A DNA stretch of 64,000 nucleotides. It comes from Carboxylicivirga sp964602515 (GTDB lineage Bacteria > Bacteroidota > Bacteroidia > Bacteroidales > Marinilabiliaceae). Shown piece by piece: positions 28,206 to 37,611 of this stretch. A program made the position numbers and the translations under genes. Each line of letters opens with the position of its first letter. The stretch's first letter is position 1. A model generated the notes under the pieces. That model ran no database searches. It was not told the origin of the DNA and worked only from the letters and a program-made list of their open reading frames with translations. The DNA is taken from the NCBI GenBank assembly GCA_964602515.1, contig CAZRRJ010000003.1:1-64000 (forward strand), in the 5' to 3' direction.

Positions 28206-29129
28206 TTACATAGCGATATAACTCGATTCTATTCTAATCTTCATTGGTATTTCCATTGGTGCAGGTAACTGAGGTGATTCAACAGCTATACTTCCATCCA
28301 GGTTCTGATTTAGTTTAATTTCTGTTGGCCAACCTGTTCTAACATCAATATTTGCTGAAATAGATAAGTTGCCATTAAGGTTGAAATGTTGTATCATACC
28401 CATTTCTTCCTTTGTATGCCCTTCAGGGGTATTCATAGTTCCGGTTCCTGAAACTATTACCCGTTCTTTATCAACAGACTCTATATTGTAATTAATGGTG
28501 TTATTAATAGGAATTGGCTGTATTACTTTGGTTTTATTCGACCATTTTGTGCCGGCTTTAACCTTTTCTTTGGGATAAACTAAAAGCATGCTACCCAAGC
28601 TTTGCTTCATATTTTCATTACTAAACTGACCGGATAAAGCTTTTTCCATCTGCTCTCCTTGTTGCGGGTTATCACCAAAAGCTGCCACTATCTTATTGCT
28701 GACTTCTTCAAAGCCTTTTACTTCGATAATATTACCCCGGTTATCAAACGTCATTTGAAACGGATGACCAACAATTATACTAAAGGTCTTATTTAAAGGG
28801 TTAGCCATATCAGGTGTTTCTTCCCCAGAATCAAAAGTCATATTGCCCATTGCGCTTTCCATTTTAAAAAGCATTGATTCAAATATGATTTCTCCGGTAT
28901 AAACATCGTCTGTTTTATCTTTTACTGTAAGTACAACATCACCATTAAATGTATTCTTAACATTCTGGGGTATGCCTGATACACTTTGCTCTATATTCTG
29001 GATGGTAAATTGTTTTAAACCATAGGTTTCACCTACCTTAAGGTTATAACGGAGAGTTTCTTGTGCCAATGTATTCCCCGATAACAATAATACGACAACA
29101 AAAGGTAAAATAAATTTTAGCTTCTTCAT
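28206..29129 (-). CDS. DUF6263 family exported protein
   Basis: A 307-aa protein with a Sec signal peptide (ending GNTLAQ) and a repetitive all-beta layout (LRYNLKVGETYGLKQFTIQNI; GDVVLTVKDKTDDVYTGEI; FDNRGNIIEVKGFEEV; VYPKEKVKAGTKW; GTGTMNTPEG). This pattern corresponds to the DUF6263 family of Bacteroidota, whose function is unknown; a periplasmic or outer-membrane location is inferred. It lies downstream of the S46 peptidase, separated by a terminator. Confidence 0.75.
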   Translation of the reverse strand: MKKLKFILPFVVVLLLSGNTLAQETLRYNLKVGETYGLKQFTIQNIEQSVSGIPQNVKNTFNGDVVLTVKDKTDDVYTGEIIFESMLFKMESAMGNMTFDSGEETPDMANPLNKTFSIIVGHPFQMTFDNRGNIIEVKGFEEVSNKIVAAFGDNPQQGEQMEKALSGQFSNENMKQSLGSMLLVYPKEKVKAGTKWSNKTKVIQPIPINNTINYNIESVDKERVIVSGTGTMNTPEGHTKEEMGMIQHFNLNGNLSISANIDVRTGWPTEIKLNQNLDGSIAVESPQLPAPMEIPMKIRIESSYIAM

Positions 29130-29187
29130 AACATCAGGTTAATTAAATTAATATATACGAACTTAAGAAAAATATTTAGTGTAAAAT

Positions 29188-29219
29188 AAAAAGGCTATCG
29201 CAGATGTGATAGCCTTTTT
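29188..29219. terminator. terminator of the S46 peptidase gene
   Basis: AAAAAGGCTATC (29188-29199) / GATAGCCTTTTT (29208-29219), a perfect 12-bp stem with an 8-base loop. It follows the peptidase stop by 24 bases on the minus strand. Confidence 0.88.
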
Positions 29220-29242
29220 ACTTTATACTTGCTTAAATTTGC

Positions 29243-31402
29243 TTACTCTACAATAGTCATCTCATCTAATAGGTATCCTGCTCCAGCCATTTTATCAACG
29301 ATAAAAAGAACGTAACGCATGTCTAAAGATATATTACGACATTGGTCCGGATTAAACATCAAATCGCTCATTACACCTTCCCAGGCTCGGTCAAAATTTA
29401 TACCAATAAGGTGACCTTCAGCATTTAAAACCGGACTACCTGAGTTACCTCCTGTAGTATGATTTGTTGCCACGAAACAAACTGGTACTGTTCCGTCTAC
29501 TTCATAACGGCCATAGTTTTTATTTTTATACAGTTCTTTCAATTTTGCAGGTACACGGTAATCATATACATCCGGGTTATCTTTTTCCATTATACCTTCT
29601 AAGGTAGTGAAATGCTTGTATTCAACGGCATCACGAGCATCATAGCCTTTAACCTGACCATAAGATACACGCAAAGTAAAGTTAGCATCCGGGTAAAATA
29701 CTTTACCTGGTTCAAACTTCATTTGGGCTGCCATATATGTTTTATCTAAATCTGCCAGCTCTATTTTATAATTCTTCAACTGTGGATATACTTTATCATC
29801 GTATACCTTTGTAAAGCTCTTGTTTAATACAAAAGCAGGGTCTTTAACCAATTTCTTAACCGATTTGGCAGAAAATGCATTAATAAAGGTTATTAAGGTT
29901 TCTTTGTTATCAAAAATAGATTTATTATACAGGTCATCAACATACTTTTGTATATTGCCTTTGTATTTGCCATTAATGGTTTGATATACATCTGGCTGGA
30001 AAGCTGCATCAATATTCTCAGCGTACATCATTAACAACTTGGCTGAAATCTCTTTATCAAGTGGCCTGTAGTAATCCTTAAAAAATAAATTCACATACTC
30101 AACTAACTTTTCCTTTGCTTTAACAGTAGCTTCTTCATTAAACTCCTCTGCCTCGTACAACACTTTTAATGCTTCTACTTTACCTGCAAGTGCAACAATT
30201 TCCATTCCGTTTGAATGAATCATTTCACGATAGTAGCCATAGGTCAGGTTGTAGTTGGTATAATCGGCATATACCTTTTTATACTTGCTCAATAGCCCTT
30301 TATATTCCGGTGCATTATCATTTGCCCACTCTGTAAAATCGGCTTCAAACTTCTGCTTTTTATTAATAGCATCCAATATTTTCAGTCCCCTGTTCTCTCC
30401 TATCCAACGCTTCCAGCTATTTGATATCCGGGCATTTTTAGCTGCATATTTAATACGCACGGCTGGGTCCGCTTCCTGGTAACGATTCATAATAGCTAAC
30501 TTCTCTGTACGAACATCTATCAGCTTAGGGTTTACTGTTTCGGTTAACATTTTAAGATGGTACGATGGTACATATTGGTATGTACTACCCGGGTAACCAA
30601 ATACCATGGTAAAATCACCCTTATTAACACCTTTTAATGAAACAGGGAAATGCTTTGCCGGTGTATATGGTACATTGTCCTTTGAATATTCAGCAGGTTT
30701 ATTGTCTTTACCAGCATATATCCTAAACATTGAGAAATCACCTGTATGACGGGGCCACATCCAGTTGTCCGTATCTCCTCCAAATTTACCAATAGCTGAT
30801 GGTGGAGCACCTACTAAACGTACATCGGTAAATATTTCATTAATAAATAAAAAGTACTGGTTTCCGTTAAAGAATGGCTTTAATACTGCTTGATAGTGCG
30901 TATCCTTCACAGCTTCTTCTTTTATATTTTTAATATTTTTACTGATTACTTTATTTCGTTCTTCCGCACTCATTTCCCCTGTAACACCTTCAAGTACCTG
31001 TGCTGTTACATCATCCATTCGTTTTAGAAATGTAACAGTAAGGTTTGGGTTAACCAGTTCTTCTTCCGGCGACATAGCCCAAAAGCCATTGGTCAGATAA
31101 TCATTCTCAACAGAACTGTGGTATTGAATTTGTCCATAACCACAGTGGTGGTTTGTTACAATTAATCCTTTGTCAGAAATTAATTCTCCTGTACAGCCAC
31201 CTCCAAAAATTACAACGGCATCTTTCAGGCATGCCTGGTTAACACTGTACACATCTTCTGCAGTGAGCCTGAAGCCCATTTCCTGCATTTGCTCAATATT
31301 ATACTTCTTAAGCAACATAGGAATCCACATTCCTTCATCGGCACGGGCAAATGTTTGCAAAAACAGTGCTGCTACCAATGTTAATAATATCCTTTTAATC
31401 AT
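29243..31402 (-). CDS. S46 family dipeptidyl peptidase, DPP11-like
   Basis: Periplasmic serine dipeptidyl peptidase, 719 aa, with signal peptide (cleavage near FARA-DEG). Seen: catalytic His in VTNHHCGYGQ (His85 or 86), GGDTDNWMWPRHTGDFSMFRIYAG containing the Asp region, and catalytic Ser654 in TTGGNSGSPV. In this family, residue 673 of P. gingivalis DPP11 is Arg and confers Asp/Glu preference at P1, whereas DPP7 has Gly. The equivalent position here, 18 residues after the Ser, is Arg672 (INFDRAWEG), so an acidic-residue DPP11-type specificity is inferred. It follows maf by 21 bases. Confidence 0.93.
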   Translation of the reverse strand: MIKRILLTLVAALFLQTFARADEGMWIPMLLKKYNIEQMQEMGFRLTAEDVYSVNQACLKDAVVIFGGGCTGELISDKGLIVTNHHCGYGQIQYHSSVENDYLTNGFWAMSPEEELVNPNLTVTFLKRMDDVTAQVLEGVTGEMSAEERNKVISKNIKNIKEEAVKDTHYQAVLKPFFNGNQYFLFINEIFTDVRLVGAPPSAIGKFGGDTDNWMWPRHTGDFSMFRIYAGKDNKPAEYSKDNVPYTPAKHFPVSLKGVNKGDFTMVFGYPGSTYQYVPSYHLKMLTETVNPKLIDVRTEKLAIMNRYQEADPAVRIKYAAKNARISNSWKRWIGENRGLKILDAINKKQKFEADFTEWANDNAPEYKGLLSKYKKVYADYTNYNLTYGYYREMIHSNGMEIVALAGKVEALKVLYEAEEFNEEATVKAKEKLVEYVNLFFKDYYRPLDKEISAKLLMMYAENIDAAFQPDVYQTINGKYKGNIQKYVDDLYNKSIFDNKETLITFINAFSAKSVKKLVKDPAFVLNKSFTKVYDDKVYPQLKNYKIELADLDKTYMAAQMKFEPGKVFYPDANFTLRVSYGQVKGYDARDAVEYKHFTTLEGIMEKDNPDVYDYRVPAKLKELYKNKNYGRYEVDGTVPVCFVATNHTTGGNSGSPVLNAEGHLIGINFDRAWEGVMSDLMFNPDQCRNISLDMRYVLFIVDKMAGAGYLLDEMTIVE

Positions 31403-31423
31403 TTTTGTTGTTTTATTGGATTT

Positions 31424-31996
31424 TTAAAAACGCTTTAATTCTGAATATAATTTTTGCACTGGAAGACCTACTACATTAAAATAAGATCCTTCTATACGTT
31501 CAATACCTACCATACCAATCCATTCTTGTATGCCATATGCACCAGCTTTATCAAATGGCTTATAGTTATCAATATAAAATTCGATCTCTTCGGATGTGAG
31601 TGTTTTAAAAAACACTTTGGTAGAAACGGTAAAATCGCTTTGTTTGTCTTTTGTCGTCAAGGCCACCCCGGTAATTACTTCGTGAGCTTTACCCGATAAC
31701 ATGTTTAACATTTTTACTGCTTCATCCCTGTCTTTAGGCTTTCCAAGTATCTGTTTATCACAATATACAATCGTATCGGCTGTTATTACTAAAATATTAT
31801 GGTTCCGGCAGTCTTCTTTATACGGAACAGCTTTTTGCCTTGCAAGATATGCTGGTACTTCAACACCTGGCATTGACTCTGGAAAAACCTCTTCCACATC
31901 TTCTTTAATAAGCACTTTAAAAGGAATATTAAGTTGCTCAATCAATTCTTTTCTTCGCGGTGACTGAGAGGCTAATACGATTTTATAATCTGTCAT
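31424..31996 (-). CDS. maf: Maf family nucleotide pyrophosphatase
   Basis: A 190-aa cytoplasmic house-cleaning nucleotide pyrophosphatase. Seen: the N-terminal signature LASQSPRRKELIEQL, VITADTIVYCDKQILGKP, MLNMLSGKAHEVITGVAL, and YGIQEWIGMVGIERIEGSYFNVVGLPV. The YhdE-type motifs suggest dTTP/UTP-like substrates. It has its own promoter match and probably heads a transcript with the S46 peptidase gene. Confidence 0.95.
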   Translation of the reverse strand: MTDYKIVLASQSPRRKELIEQLNIPFKVLIKEDVEEVFPESMPGVEVPAYLARQKAVPYKEDCRNHNILVITADTIVYCDKQILGKPKDRDEAVKMLNMLSGKAHEVITGVALTTKDKQSDFTVSTKVFFKTLTSEEIEFYIDNYKPFDKAGAYGIQEWIGMVGIERIEGSYFNVVGLPVQKLYSELKRF

Positions 31997-32034
31997 GCTT
32001 TATTCTGAACTACCTTTTTTTAATCAAACAAACA

Positions 32035-32042
32035 CAAATATA
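32035..32042 (-). promoter_or_regulatory. candidate -7 element for maf
   Basis: The minus-strand sequence TATATTTG matches TAnnTTTG; predicted start of transcription near 32028, about 32 bases before the maf start. Confidence 0.4.
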
Positions 32043-32096
32043 AAACAATTGCGCTGTTAAGCTGCTGTTTTTAGTTAGTATGCCTGCTTATTTGTT

Positions 32097-33038
32097 TTAA
32101 AACATCTGCCCGGCCAGTATAATAAAAAGTACGCCAAATAACATGATAATTTTATTCAAACTACTGGCAAAATGATAATTCTCCGGGTTTTTAGCCACTG
32201 TCCATTTGTATATAAGTAGTATATGAGGAATTGTGAATCCAATAAAGAAATAGGGGACAATGTATGGTATGGAACGTAATTCGTTAACAAAGAAATATAA
32301 GAGCCAGATTACGCTTATGGATATAACAAGTAGAATGTTAACAAATACTTTAGTAAGGTCAATACCCAAAGCTATTGGCAGCGTTTTACATCCTGCTGCT
32401 TTATCGCCTTTTATATCTTCGGTATCTTTTATTATTTCACGTATAAAATTGGTCAGAAAGGCAAATATAGCAAAGCCTGTGGTCCAGAACCAGGCAACAG
32501 AACAAGCTTCAGTACGCAAAATGGAACCTCCATGTATCTTTGACAGCATAGCAAATTCAACTGATACGACCAATAACACAACTATACCTGTTAAAAACGA
32601 AATAACCAGATTTCCGATTACAATATGGCGTTTAAATGTTGTGCTGTAATACCACAATAAAACAGGCACTGCAATGTACATAAGGGCATATATTTCTTTT
32701 CGGGCTACATACGCAATAAAAAGGCCAGTAAGAATACCGCTTATTGTTAATAATACATGTAGAAATAATGCTGAACGACGTTTAATGCATCTGCCAACCA
32801 ACACTTTTTGAGGTTTGTTGATACGATCAATACGTATATCGAAGTAATCATTAATGATGTATCCTGATGCAGCCAAAAGTAAAGTTGATAAAACGACTAA
32901 TGCAAATCTGAAATCGGATAAGACCGGTCTAAGCTCATAATGATTTAAAATGGGCAAAATCAAACCATAACGCAGTACATACTGCATTCCGCCAATCATT
33001 AACAGGTTTTTAAATCGTATAAGCTTAAGGTAGTTCAT
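32097..33038 (-). CDS. UbiA-family prenyltransferase (geranylgeranylglycerol-phosphate synthase type)
   Basis: Integral membrane prenyltransferase with about eight TM segments. The motifs NDYFDIRIDRINKP and REIIKDTEDIKGDKAAGCKTLPI are the two Asp-rich prenyl-diphosphate motifs; the second resembles the digeranylgeranylglyceryl-phosphate-synthase-like proteins found next to HAD and maf genes in Bacteroidota. The longest frame starts at 33077 inside the upstream gene, but MNYLKLIRFKN at 33038 is a more normal start, giving 313 aa and a 14-base gap. The real lipid substrate is not determinable from sequence. Confidence 0.85.
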   Translation of the reverse strand: MNYLKLIRFKNLLMIGGMQYVLRYGLILPILNHYELRPVLSDFRFALVVLSTLLLAASGYIINDYFDIRIDRINKPQKVLVGRCIKRRSALFLHVLLTISGILTGLFIAYVARKEIYALMYIAVPVLLWYYSTTFKRHIVIGNLVISFLTGIVVLLVVSVEFAMLSKIHGGSILRTEACSVAWFWTTGFAIFAFLTNFIREIIKDTEDIKGDKAAGCKTLPIALGIDLTKVFVNILLVISISVIWLLYFFVNELRSIPYIVPYFFIGFTIPHILLIYKWTVAKNPENYHFASSLNKIIMLFGVLFIILAGQMF

Positions 33039-33052
33039 TGTTAAGAGTTTGG

Positions 33053-33568
33053 TTACCAAATATAATCTAAAGCCCACTTACCGTGCGCACGCAGTACTTG
33101 TTCTATTACATCCCGTCCCGCACCTTCACCTCCTTTTTTGTCCGAAATATATTTACACAGGGTTTTAATTTCTTCAACAGCATCAGCAGGGCATACGGGT
33201 ATTCCAACGCGTTTCATTACCGGGTAGTCCGGTAGGTCATCCCCCATATACATCACTTCTTCGGGGTTAATATTGTACTTTTTTATCCATTGTTCAAAAC
33301 AGGGCCATTTATCCGAAATCCCCAAATAAACATCCTGCACACCCAAGCCTTCGTAACGCTTCCTCACAGCTTCAGTATTGCCACCAGTGATAATAGCCAC
33401 CTGATACCCCAACTTAACTGCCAGCTGTATGGCAAATCCATCTTTTATATTAGCTGTTCGCATAGGTTCACCAGATGTATGCATAGGTATCATTTGAGAT
33501 GACAAAACACCATCCACATCAAAGGCAAAAGCCTTTACTTTCATTAAATCTTCTTTGAAATTGCTCAT
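33053..33568 (-). CDS. kdsC: KdsC-like HAD phosphatase
   Basis: A 171-aa HAD-superfamily C0-type phosphatase, KDO-8-phosphate phosphatase family, acting in lipopolysaccharide core sugar synthesis. Motif I FDVDGVL (Asp17, Asp19), motif II ITGG, motif III Lys in SDKW and motif IV MGDDLPDYPVM are all present. Short cap-less length fits KdsC. It is transcribed just ahead of the UbiA gene. Other sugar-phosphate substrates remain possible. Confidence 0.85.
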   Translation of the reverse strand: MSNFKEDLMKVKAFAFDVDGVLSSQMIPMHTSGEPMRTANIKDGFAIQLAVKLGYQVAIITGGNTEAVRKRYEGLGVQDVYLGISDKWPCFEQWIKKYNINPEEVMYMGDDLPDYPVMKRVGIPVCPADAVEEIKTLCKYISDKKGGEGAGRDVIEQVLRAHGKWALDYIW

Positions 33569-33661
33569 CTCTTATTACTTTTAGTGCGAAGATAATAAAA
33601 AGTGAATAAGGAAAAATTAAGCTATAAGGTTGATTTCTGCCTGAAACAGAAGTTAAACATC

Positions 33662-33694
33662 AAAAAAATCCCTTGAATCATTTGACTCAAGGGA
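33662..33694 (-). terminator. minus-strand terminator-like hairpin
   Basis: TCCCTTGA (33669-33676) / TCAAGGGA (33687-33694) with a 10-base loop; seven A on the left give a T7 run on the minus strand. Confidence 0.7.
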
Positions 33695-33772
33695 GAATAT
33701 CAGTTTTTTTTATTTCATGTGTTTAAAATTTAAATCGCTCGCTGGTTACTAATTACTAAGCCCTTAGAGTTG

Positions 33773-33837
33773 GCAAAAAAAAGACACTACATTTTTAGTA
33801 AAAACACAGGTCTTTTTTTAAAAATGTAGTGTCTTTT
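33773..33837 (-). terminator. long AT-rich inverted repeat with T-run
   Basis: Perfect 19-bp arms, AAAAGACACTACATTTTTA (33779-33797) and its complement (33819-33837), around a 21-base loop. On the minus strand the stem runs into eight or more T, so it is probably the terminator of the porin gene, although the stem is longer than usual for one. Confidence 0.7.
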
Positions 33838-34011
33838 ATACCAATAACACGCTACATTTTTTTAGCCTTGCATTACAGGGCATAAATACAGTATAATGTT
33901 GATTGTACACTTTAACACAGGGCTGGTATTAATTACCCTCTTTTATACTTTGTTGATACAAGTTGAATACTGAAATTTAAATCTATCTCTGGTTAATAAG
34001 TTATAGCCAAC

Positions 34012-35247
34012 TTAATAATTAACCTGTAATTGTATTCTTACCAACTGGCCGTTCTGATGATTAAATCTATTTCCCATATCTTCGTAACGGCGATCGGCAA
34101 TGGTATAAATAGCCGTTACCTCAAAGGCTTTAATTGGCTGCCACTCTACACCTAATTCCAACTCTTTTACAGTATAGCTTCGTGCATCGAGCTCAAACTT
34201 TTTACCTCCATCATAATACATGGCACGGGTAAATGGCATAATTTCCTGTTTATTATGCTTTATCCTGTACATCATTTGTACGTAACCACCATGTAAACTC
34301 TCTTTACCAATAGAACCGATGCCTGTTGCCTGGTCCCAAGCGAACTCTGGTCCTATACCATAATTATATTCTGCCTGGATACCAAATGGCTGTGGATAAA
34401 CAATAACACTTGCCGCCACTCTTCGATCATCAAATGGCCGATCAGAAGCAGGTGTACCAGTTATGGTACCATCATCATTTCTAACAACAACGCCGTCTGA
34501 TACTGAAGTCATAACATACTTACCGTTATAAGCCTGTACCCCGGCTTCTATAAACTGACCTGATGCCAGTTCAAAAGGATAGGTAAAACGCAATGCCATA
34601 TGTGGTAATTTCTTCTCGTCGGGTACTACACTGTTACTCCGCTGTCCGTTATACACCATTAAATAGGCCATACCATAATCACCAGAACCTTTTAGTCCAC
34701 TCCCTTTTAGGTGTTTAAACCGTTGTCTTATTTTCTGTGGTGCATAATGAACGCCAAGGCTCATATCGCGCTCATCTTTTACAGCACTATTTAAAGGATC
34801 GTTACGATCCAACCCTAATCGTAATTGTGACGATTGTAAATTTTCAAAACCAAAAGGGATTTTACTCTGTCCCCCACGCATTCGCCATTCTCCCTTTCTA
34901 TCAAGAAAATAATCAAAGTAGGCATCTCGTAGTTGTCCTAAATTTTTTCCATCAGAAGCAAAATCTGCCTGAAAATAAAAGTACAAACGCGGATGTATCT
35001 GACCGGATGCTTTAAAACGCATTCTTCGAATCGAAAAACCATCGTATCCGCCGTACGTACGATCGCCTTGCGGATTTTCCATATCGGGATTTGTTTTATA
35101 TAAATCGTTATAGCGCAATTGCATATAACCATTAATTTTTAATTTCCTGAACCATTCTAAGGGTTCTGCTGACGTTTGTTCCTCTTGCTGTGCTACAACG
35201 AGCCCACTGCTAATAACAAGCCCAATTAAAAGTAACCTAAGTTTCAT
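34012..35247 (-). CDS. OprO/OprP-like outer-membrane porin
   Basis: A 411-aa outer-membrane beta-barrel protein of the phosphate-selective porin O/P family. Seen: signal peptide ending VVAQ, an early strand block (LKINGYMQLRYNDLYKT; GFSIRRMRFKASGQIHPRLYFYFQADFAS), many alternating amphipathic strands, and a C-terminal strand ending in aromatic Tyr (VRIQLQVNY). Porins of this family pass anions such as phosphate or polyphosphate; specificity here is not known. It has its own promoter match and terminators. Confidence 0.88.
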   Translation of the reverse strand: MKLRLLLIGLVISSGLVVAQQEEQTSAEPLEWFRKLKINGYMQLRYNDLYKTNPDMENPQGDRTYGGYDGFSIRRMRFKASGQIHPRLYFYFQADFASDGKNLGQLRDAYFDYFLDRKGEWRMRGGQSKIPFGFENLQSSQLRLGLDRNDPLNSAVKDERDMSLGVHYAPQKIRQRFKHLKGSGLKGSGDYGMAYLMVYNGQRSNSVVPDEKKLPHMALRFTYPFELASGQFIEAGVQAYNGKYVMTSVSDGVVVRNDDGTITGTPASDRPFDDRRVAASVIVYPQPFGIQAEYNYGIGPEFAWDQATGIGSIGKESLHGGYVQMMYRIKHNKQEIMPFTRAMYYDGGKKFELDARSYTVKELELGVEWQPIKAFEVTAIYTIADRRYEDMGNRFNHQNGQLVRIQLQVNY

Positions 35248-35612
35248 TTGATAAGAATTAGTTTCATGCTTATAAATAAAAAAAAACCAAATTTAATAAC
35301 AATACATAATAATGATTCTATATCGTCATCCATTCTAAGGGGTTTTAAATATTTTAACCATGTTTATTCAATCTGTTTATGTATTCCCCAAATAAATTTG
35401 CAAACCTTTCTATAACGTTAAAACAGATGGTGGTTCACAATATCTTAACATTAGTTTCTGCTTGCAAATATATACATTCAAATACGATAGCATTACCAAT
35501 ATGTTTCAAAGCATGTTTTCTTAACAATAACTTAACATTGAGTCTTCAAACTTTTTTTTATTACTTTCACTTTCACAAATAGCACAATTTGAAGTAAATC
35601 TTACCAATATTA
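35248..35612. other. intergenic region between porin and yigZ genes
   Basis: 365 bases. It holds the porin promoter element and, on the plus strand at 35393-35400, TAAATTTG, a TAnnTTTG match that would give the yigZ gene a leader of about 200 bases. A 67-codon plus frame (35379-35582) has no protein character. Confidence 0.45.
35288..35295 (-). promoter_or_regulatory. candidate -7 element for the porin gene
   Basis: The minus-strand sequence TAAATTTG matches TAnnTTTG; transcription would start near 35281, 34 bases before the ATG. Confidence 0.4.
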
Positions 35613-36227
35613 ATGACAGTTACGGATAAATACAATACTATAGACCTGCCATCAGAAGGCATTTATAAAGAAAAGGGTAGTAAATTTATAACTTATGCTT
35701 ATCCTGTTTACTCTGAAGAAGAAATTAAAGAGCATGTAGCAACATTAAAAAAGAAATATTACGATGCTCGTCATCATTGCTTTGCTTGGCAATTAGGCAC
35801 TGATGGGTTACAATACAGGGCAAATGATGACGGAGAACCATCTGGTACTGCTGGCAAACCGATATTGGGTCAGTTACGATCGCATGAATTAACAAATATT
35901 CTAGTTGTGGTTATCCGGTATTTTGGCGGTATAAAACTTGGTACAAGCGGATTAATTCATGCATATAAAGAAGCTACGATTGATGCCATTAATAATGCCA
36001 CTATCATTGAAAAAACGGTTAATGATGTGTACAGGGTGGAGTTTGATTATGGTGTAATGAACGCTATTATGCGGATTATGAAAGAAGAAAACCCTATTAT
36101 TTTTAAGCAGGATTTTAACTTACGATGTGCTATTGAGTGGAGTTGCCGACAATCGCAAACTGAGAGTATTATTAACAAACTGAAGAAAGTAGAATCAGTA
36201 AATTTAGAGTTTTTAAGAACTGCTTAA
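35613..36227 (+). CDS. YigZ/IMPACT family protein
   Basis: A 204-aa cytoplasmic protein of the YigZ (UPF0029, IMPACT) family. The N-terminal domain has GSKFITYAYPVYSEEEIKEHV, DARHHCFAWQLG, DDGEPSGTAGKPILGQL and VVVIRYFGGIKLGTSGLIHAYKEA, the family signatures; a C-terminal ferredoxin-like domain follows (YRVEFDYGVMNAIMRIM). The eukaryotic homologue regulates GCN2; the bacterial role is unsettled. The PfkB gene follows 21 bases later on the same strand. Confidence 0.92.
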   Translation: MTVTDKYNTIDLPSEGIYKEKGSKFITYAYPVYSEEEIKEHVATLKKKYYDARHHCFAWQLGTDGLQYRANDDGEPSGTAGKPILGQLRSHELTNILVVVIRYFGGIKLGTSGLIHAYKEATIDAINNATIIEKTVNDVYRVEFDYGVMNAIMRIMKEENPIIFKQDFNLRCAIEWSCRQSQTESIINKLKKVESVNLEFLRTA

Positions 36228-36248
36228 TCCATTATAAAGTCGTAAACC

Positions 36249-37181
36249 ATGAAAGATTTTGATATTGTTGTTGCCGGGGATTGTAATATTGACCTGATTT
36301 TTAACGATTTTTCCAAACTACCTGGTTTTGGAGAAGAGGTCTTGGCTGAACAATTCAGTTTCTCTTTGGGCAGCTCGGCAGGTATTACAGCTGCACACCT
36401 AGGTGGATTAGGTGCCAGGGTAGCCTTTATAGGTGCTATTGGTAACGATATATTTGGTCAACAATTTAAATTATTACTTAATGCATGTGGGGTGTGTACA
36501 GATTACATGGCCACCCGAAACCATTTAAAAACCGGTTGTACTGTTGTAATGAGTAAAGGAGAAAACAGGGCTAATCTGACCCATGCAGGAGCAATGGCTA
36601 CGCTTACAATTGATGATATCCCGATGGATCTAGTCAAAAAAACGCCGTTCTTTCATATGTCTAACCCATATGTATTACCCCACTTCAGAGATATGCTCCC
36701 TGATTTATACAAAAAAATTAAGCATTTAAATACCTTTACTTCTCTTGATCCTCAATGGGACGTAGACGAAAAATGGGATACAGACCTAAAAGGCCTTCTG
36801 CCTTATGTTGACACTTTTTTACCCAATACCAGTGAATTAAACCTGCTCATTAAGGGTAACAATACCACGCTTGAAGACATTACTAACTTTAGTAAAAATA
36901 CTATTATAACTACTTGTGGCAGTCAGGGTGTTGAGTACTATAAGAGCAATCATAAAACAACTTTTAAAGGGTATCTCAATAAAAAACCTATTGACTGTAT
37001 TGGTGCCGGTGATGCTTTTACCGCTGGTTATTTGATGGGTAAGATAGAAAAATATCCTGATGATGAAGCCATTGATCTTGGCTGCAGAAACGGTGCACTT
37101 TCAACCACTACAGAAGGAGGTAATGTATCTTATTCTTCACGGCTTGATTTTAATAAAAAATTTGAACTTCACTTTTTATAA
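36249..37181 (+). CDS. PfkB-family carbohydrate kinase
   Basis: A 310-aa cytoplasmic sugar or nucleoside kinase of the ribokinase/PfkB family. Seen: N-terminal VVAGDCNIDLIF, the FSFSLGSSAGITAAHLGGLGARVAFIGAIGND substrate-binding block, and the catalytic motif DCIGAGDAFTAGYLMG with its Asp base. The specific sugar cannot be assigned. It is co-directional with yigZ and likely co-transcribed. Confidence 0.92.
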   Translation: MKDFDIVVAGDCNIDLIFNDFSKLPGFGEEVLAEQFSFSLGSSAGITAAHLGGLGARVAFIGAIGNDIFGQQFKLLLNACGVCTDYMATRNHLKTGCTVVMSKGENRANLTHAGAMATLTIDDIPMDLVKKTPFFHMSNPYVLPHFRDMLPDLYKKIKHLNTFTSLDPQWDVDEKWDTDLKGLLPYVDTFLPNTSELNLLIKGNNTTLEDITNFSKNTIITTCGSQGVEYYKSNHKTTFKGYLNKKPIDCIGAGDAFTAGYLMGKIEKYPDDEAIDLGCRNGALSTTTEGGNVSYSSRLDFNKKFELHFL

Positions 37182-37611
37182 GAACGGAATCTGAAGTAAA
37201 CTTTAAATTTGTTTCAGTATAGGATAATAGTAATATTCAAGTTTAATATTATGATAGGTGCGTAACTGGTACAATGCAGATTAACTTCGTTTATTATACC
37301 ATTGGTGTAAAGTAGCAAACCCTTTATTTTAGTATCCCCAGGACCTGTTGCGACAGTCCATTGGGCATTTTTATTCCAACAGGCATGCCTATGTAGCCAT
37401 GTGAACCTATGACTTGGCCTCCGCATATTTTAATGATAATACAATATGGATAATACATGTCTTTGAAGGTATCAGGTTTAAATAATTAATGGGATAACCT
37501 TTGTTGAACCTCACATTAAAAAGATTCTTAATTAATAGAATTGATTTATATCATACACATGAGGGCTGATAATCCATACTTTTCCACTTTAAAACTATAA
37601 GTCGCTTACCA
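37182..37611. other. intergenic region with possible gene remnant
   Basis: 430 bases without a convincing gene. The minus-strand stretch 37214-37430 has higher GC than its surroundings and two protein-like frames that swap: one reads QWTVATGPGDTKIKGLLLYT, the other GGQVIGSHGYIGMPVGIKMP. This looks like a frameshifted coding remnant, but no family is recognised. Confidence 0.35.

Larger units (their letters stand above)
33569..34011. other. intergenic region with strong inverted repeats
   Basis: 443 bases without a gene. It contains two strong hairpins that read as minus-strand terminators (33662-33694 and 33773-33837) and a partial extra copy of the repeat arm at 33852-33865 (CTACATTTTTTTAG). 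Confidence 0.6.

Noticed and set aside
35379..35582. 67-codon plus-strand frame before yigZ
   Set aside because: Composition is that of translated AT-rich intergenic DNA; no conserved motif.
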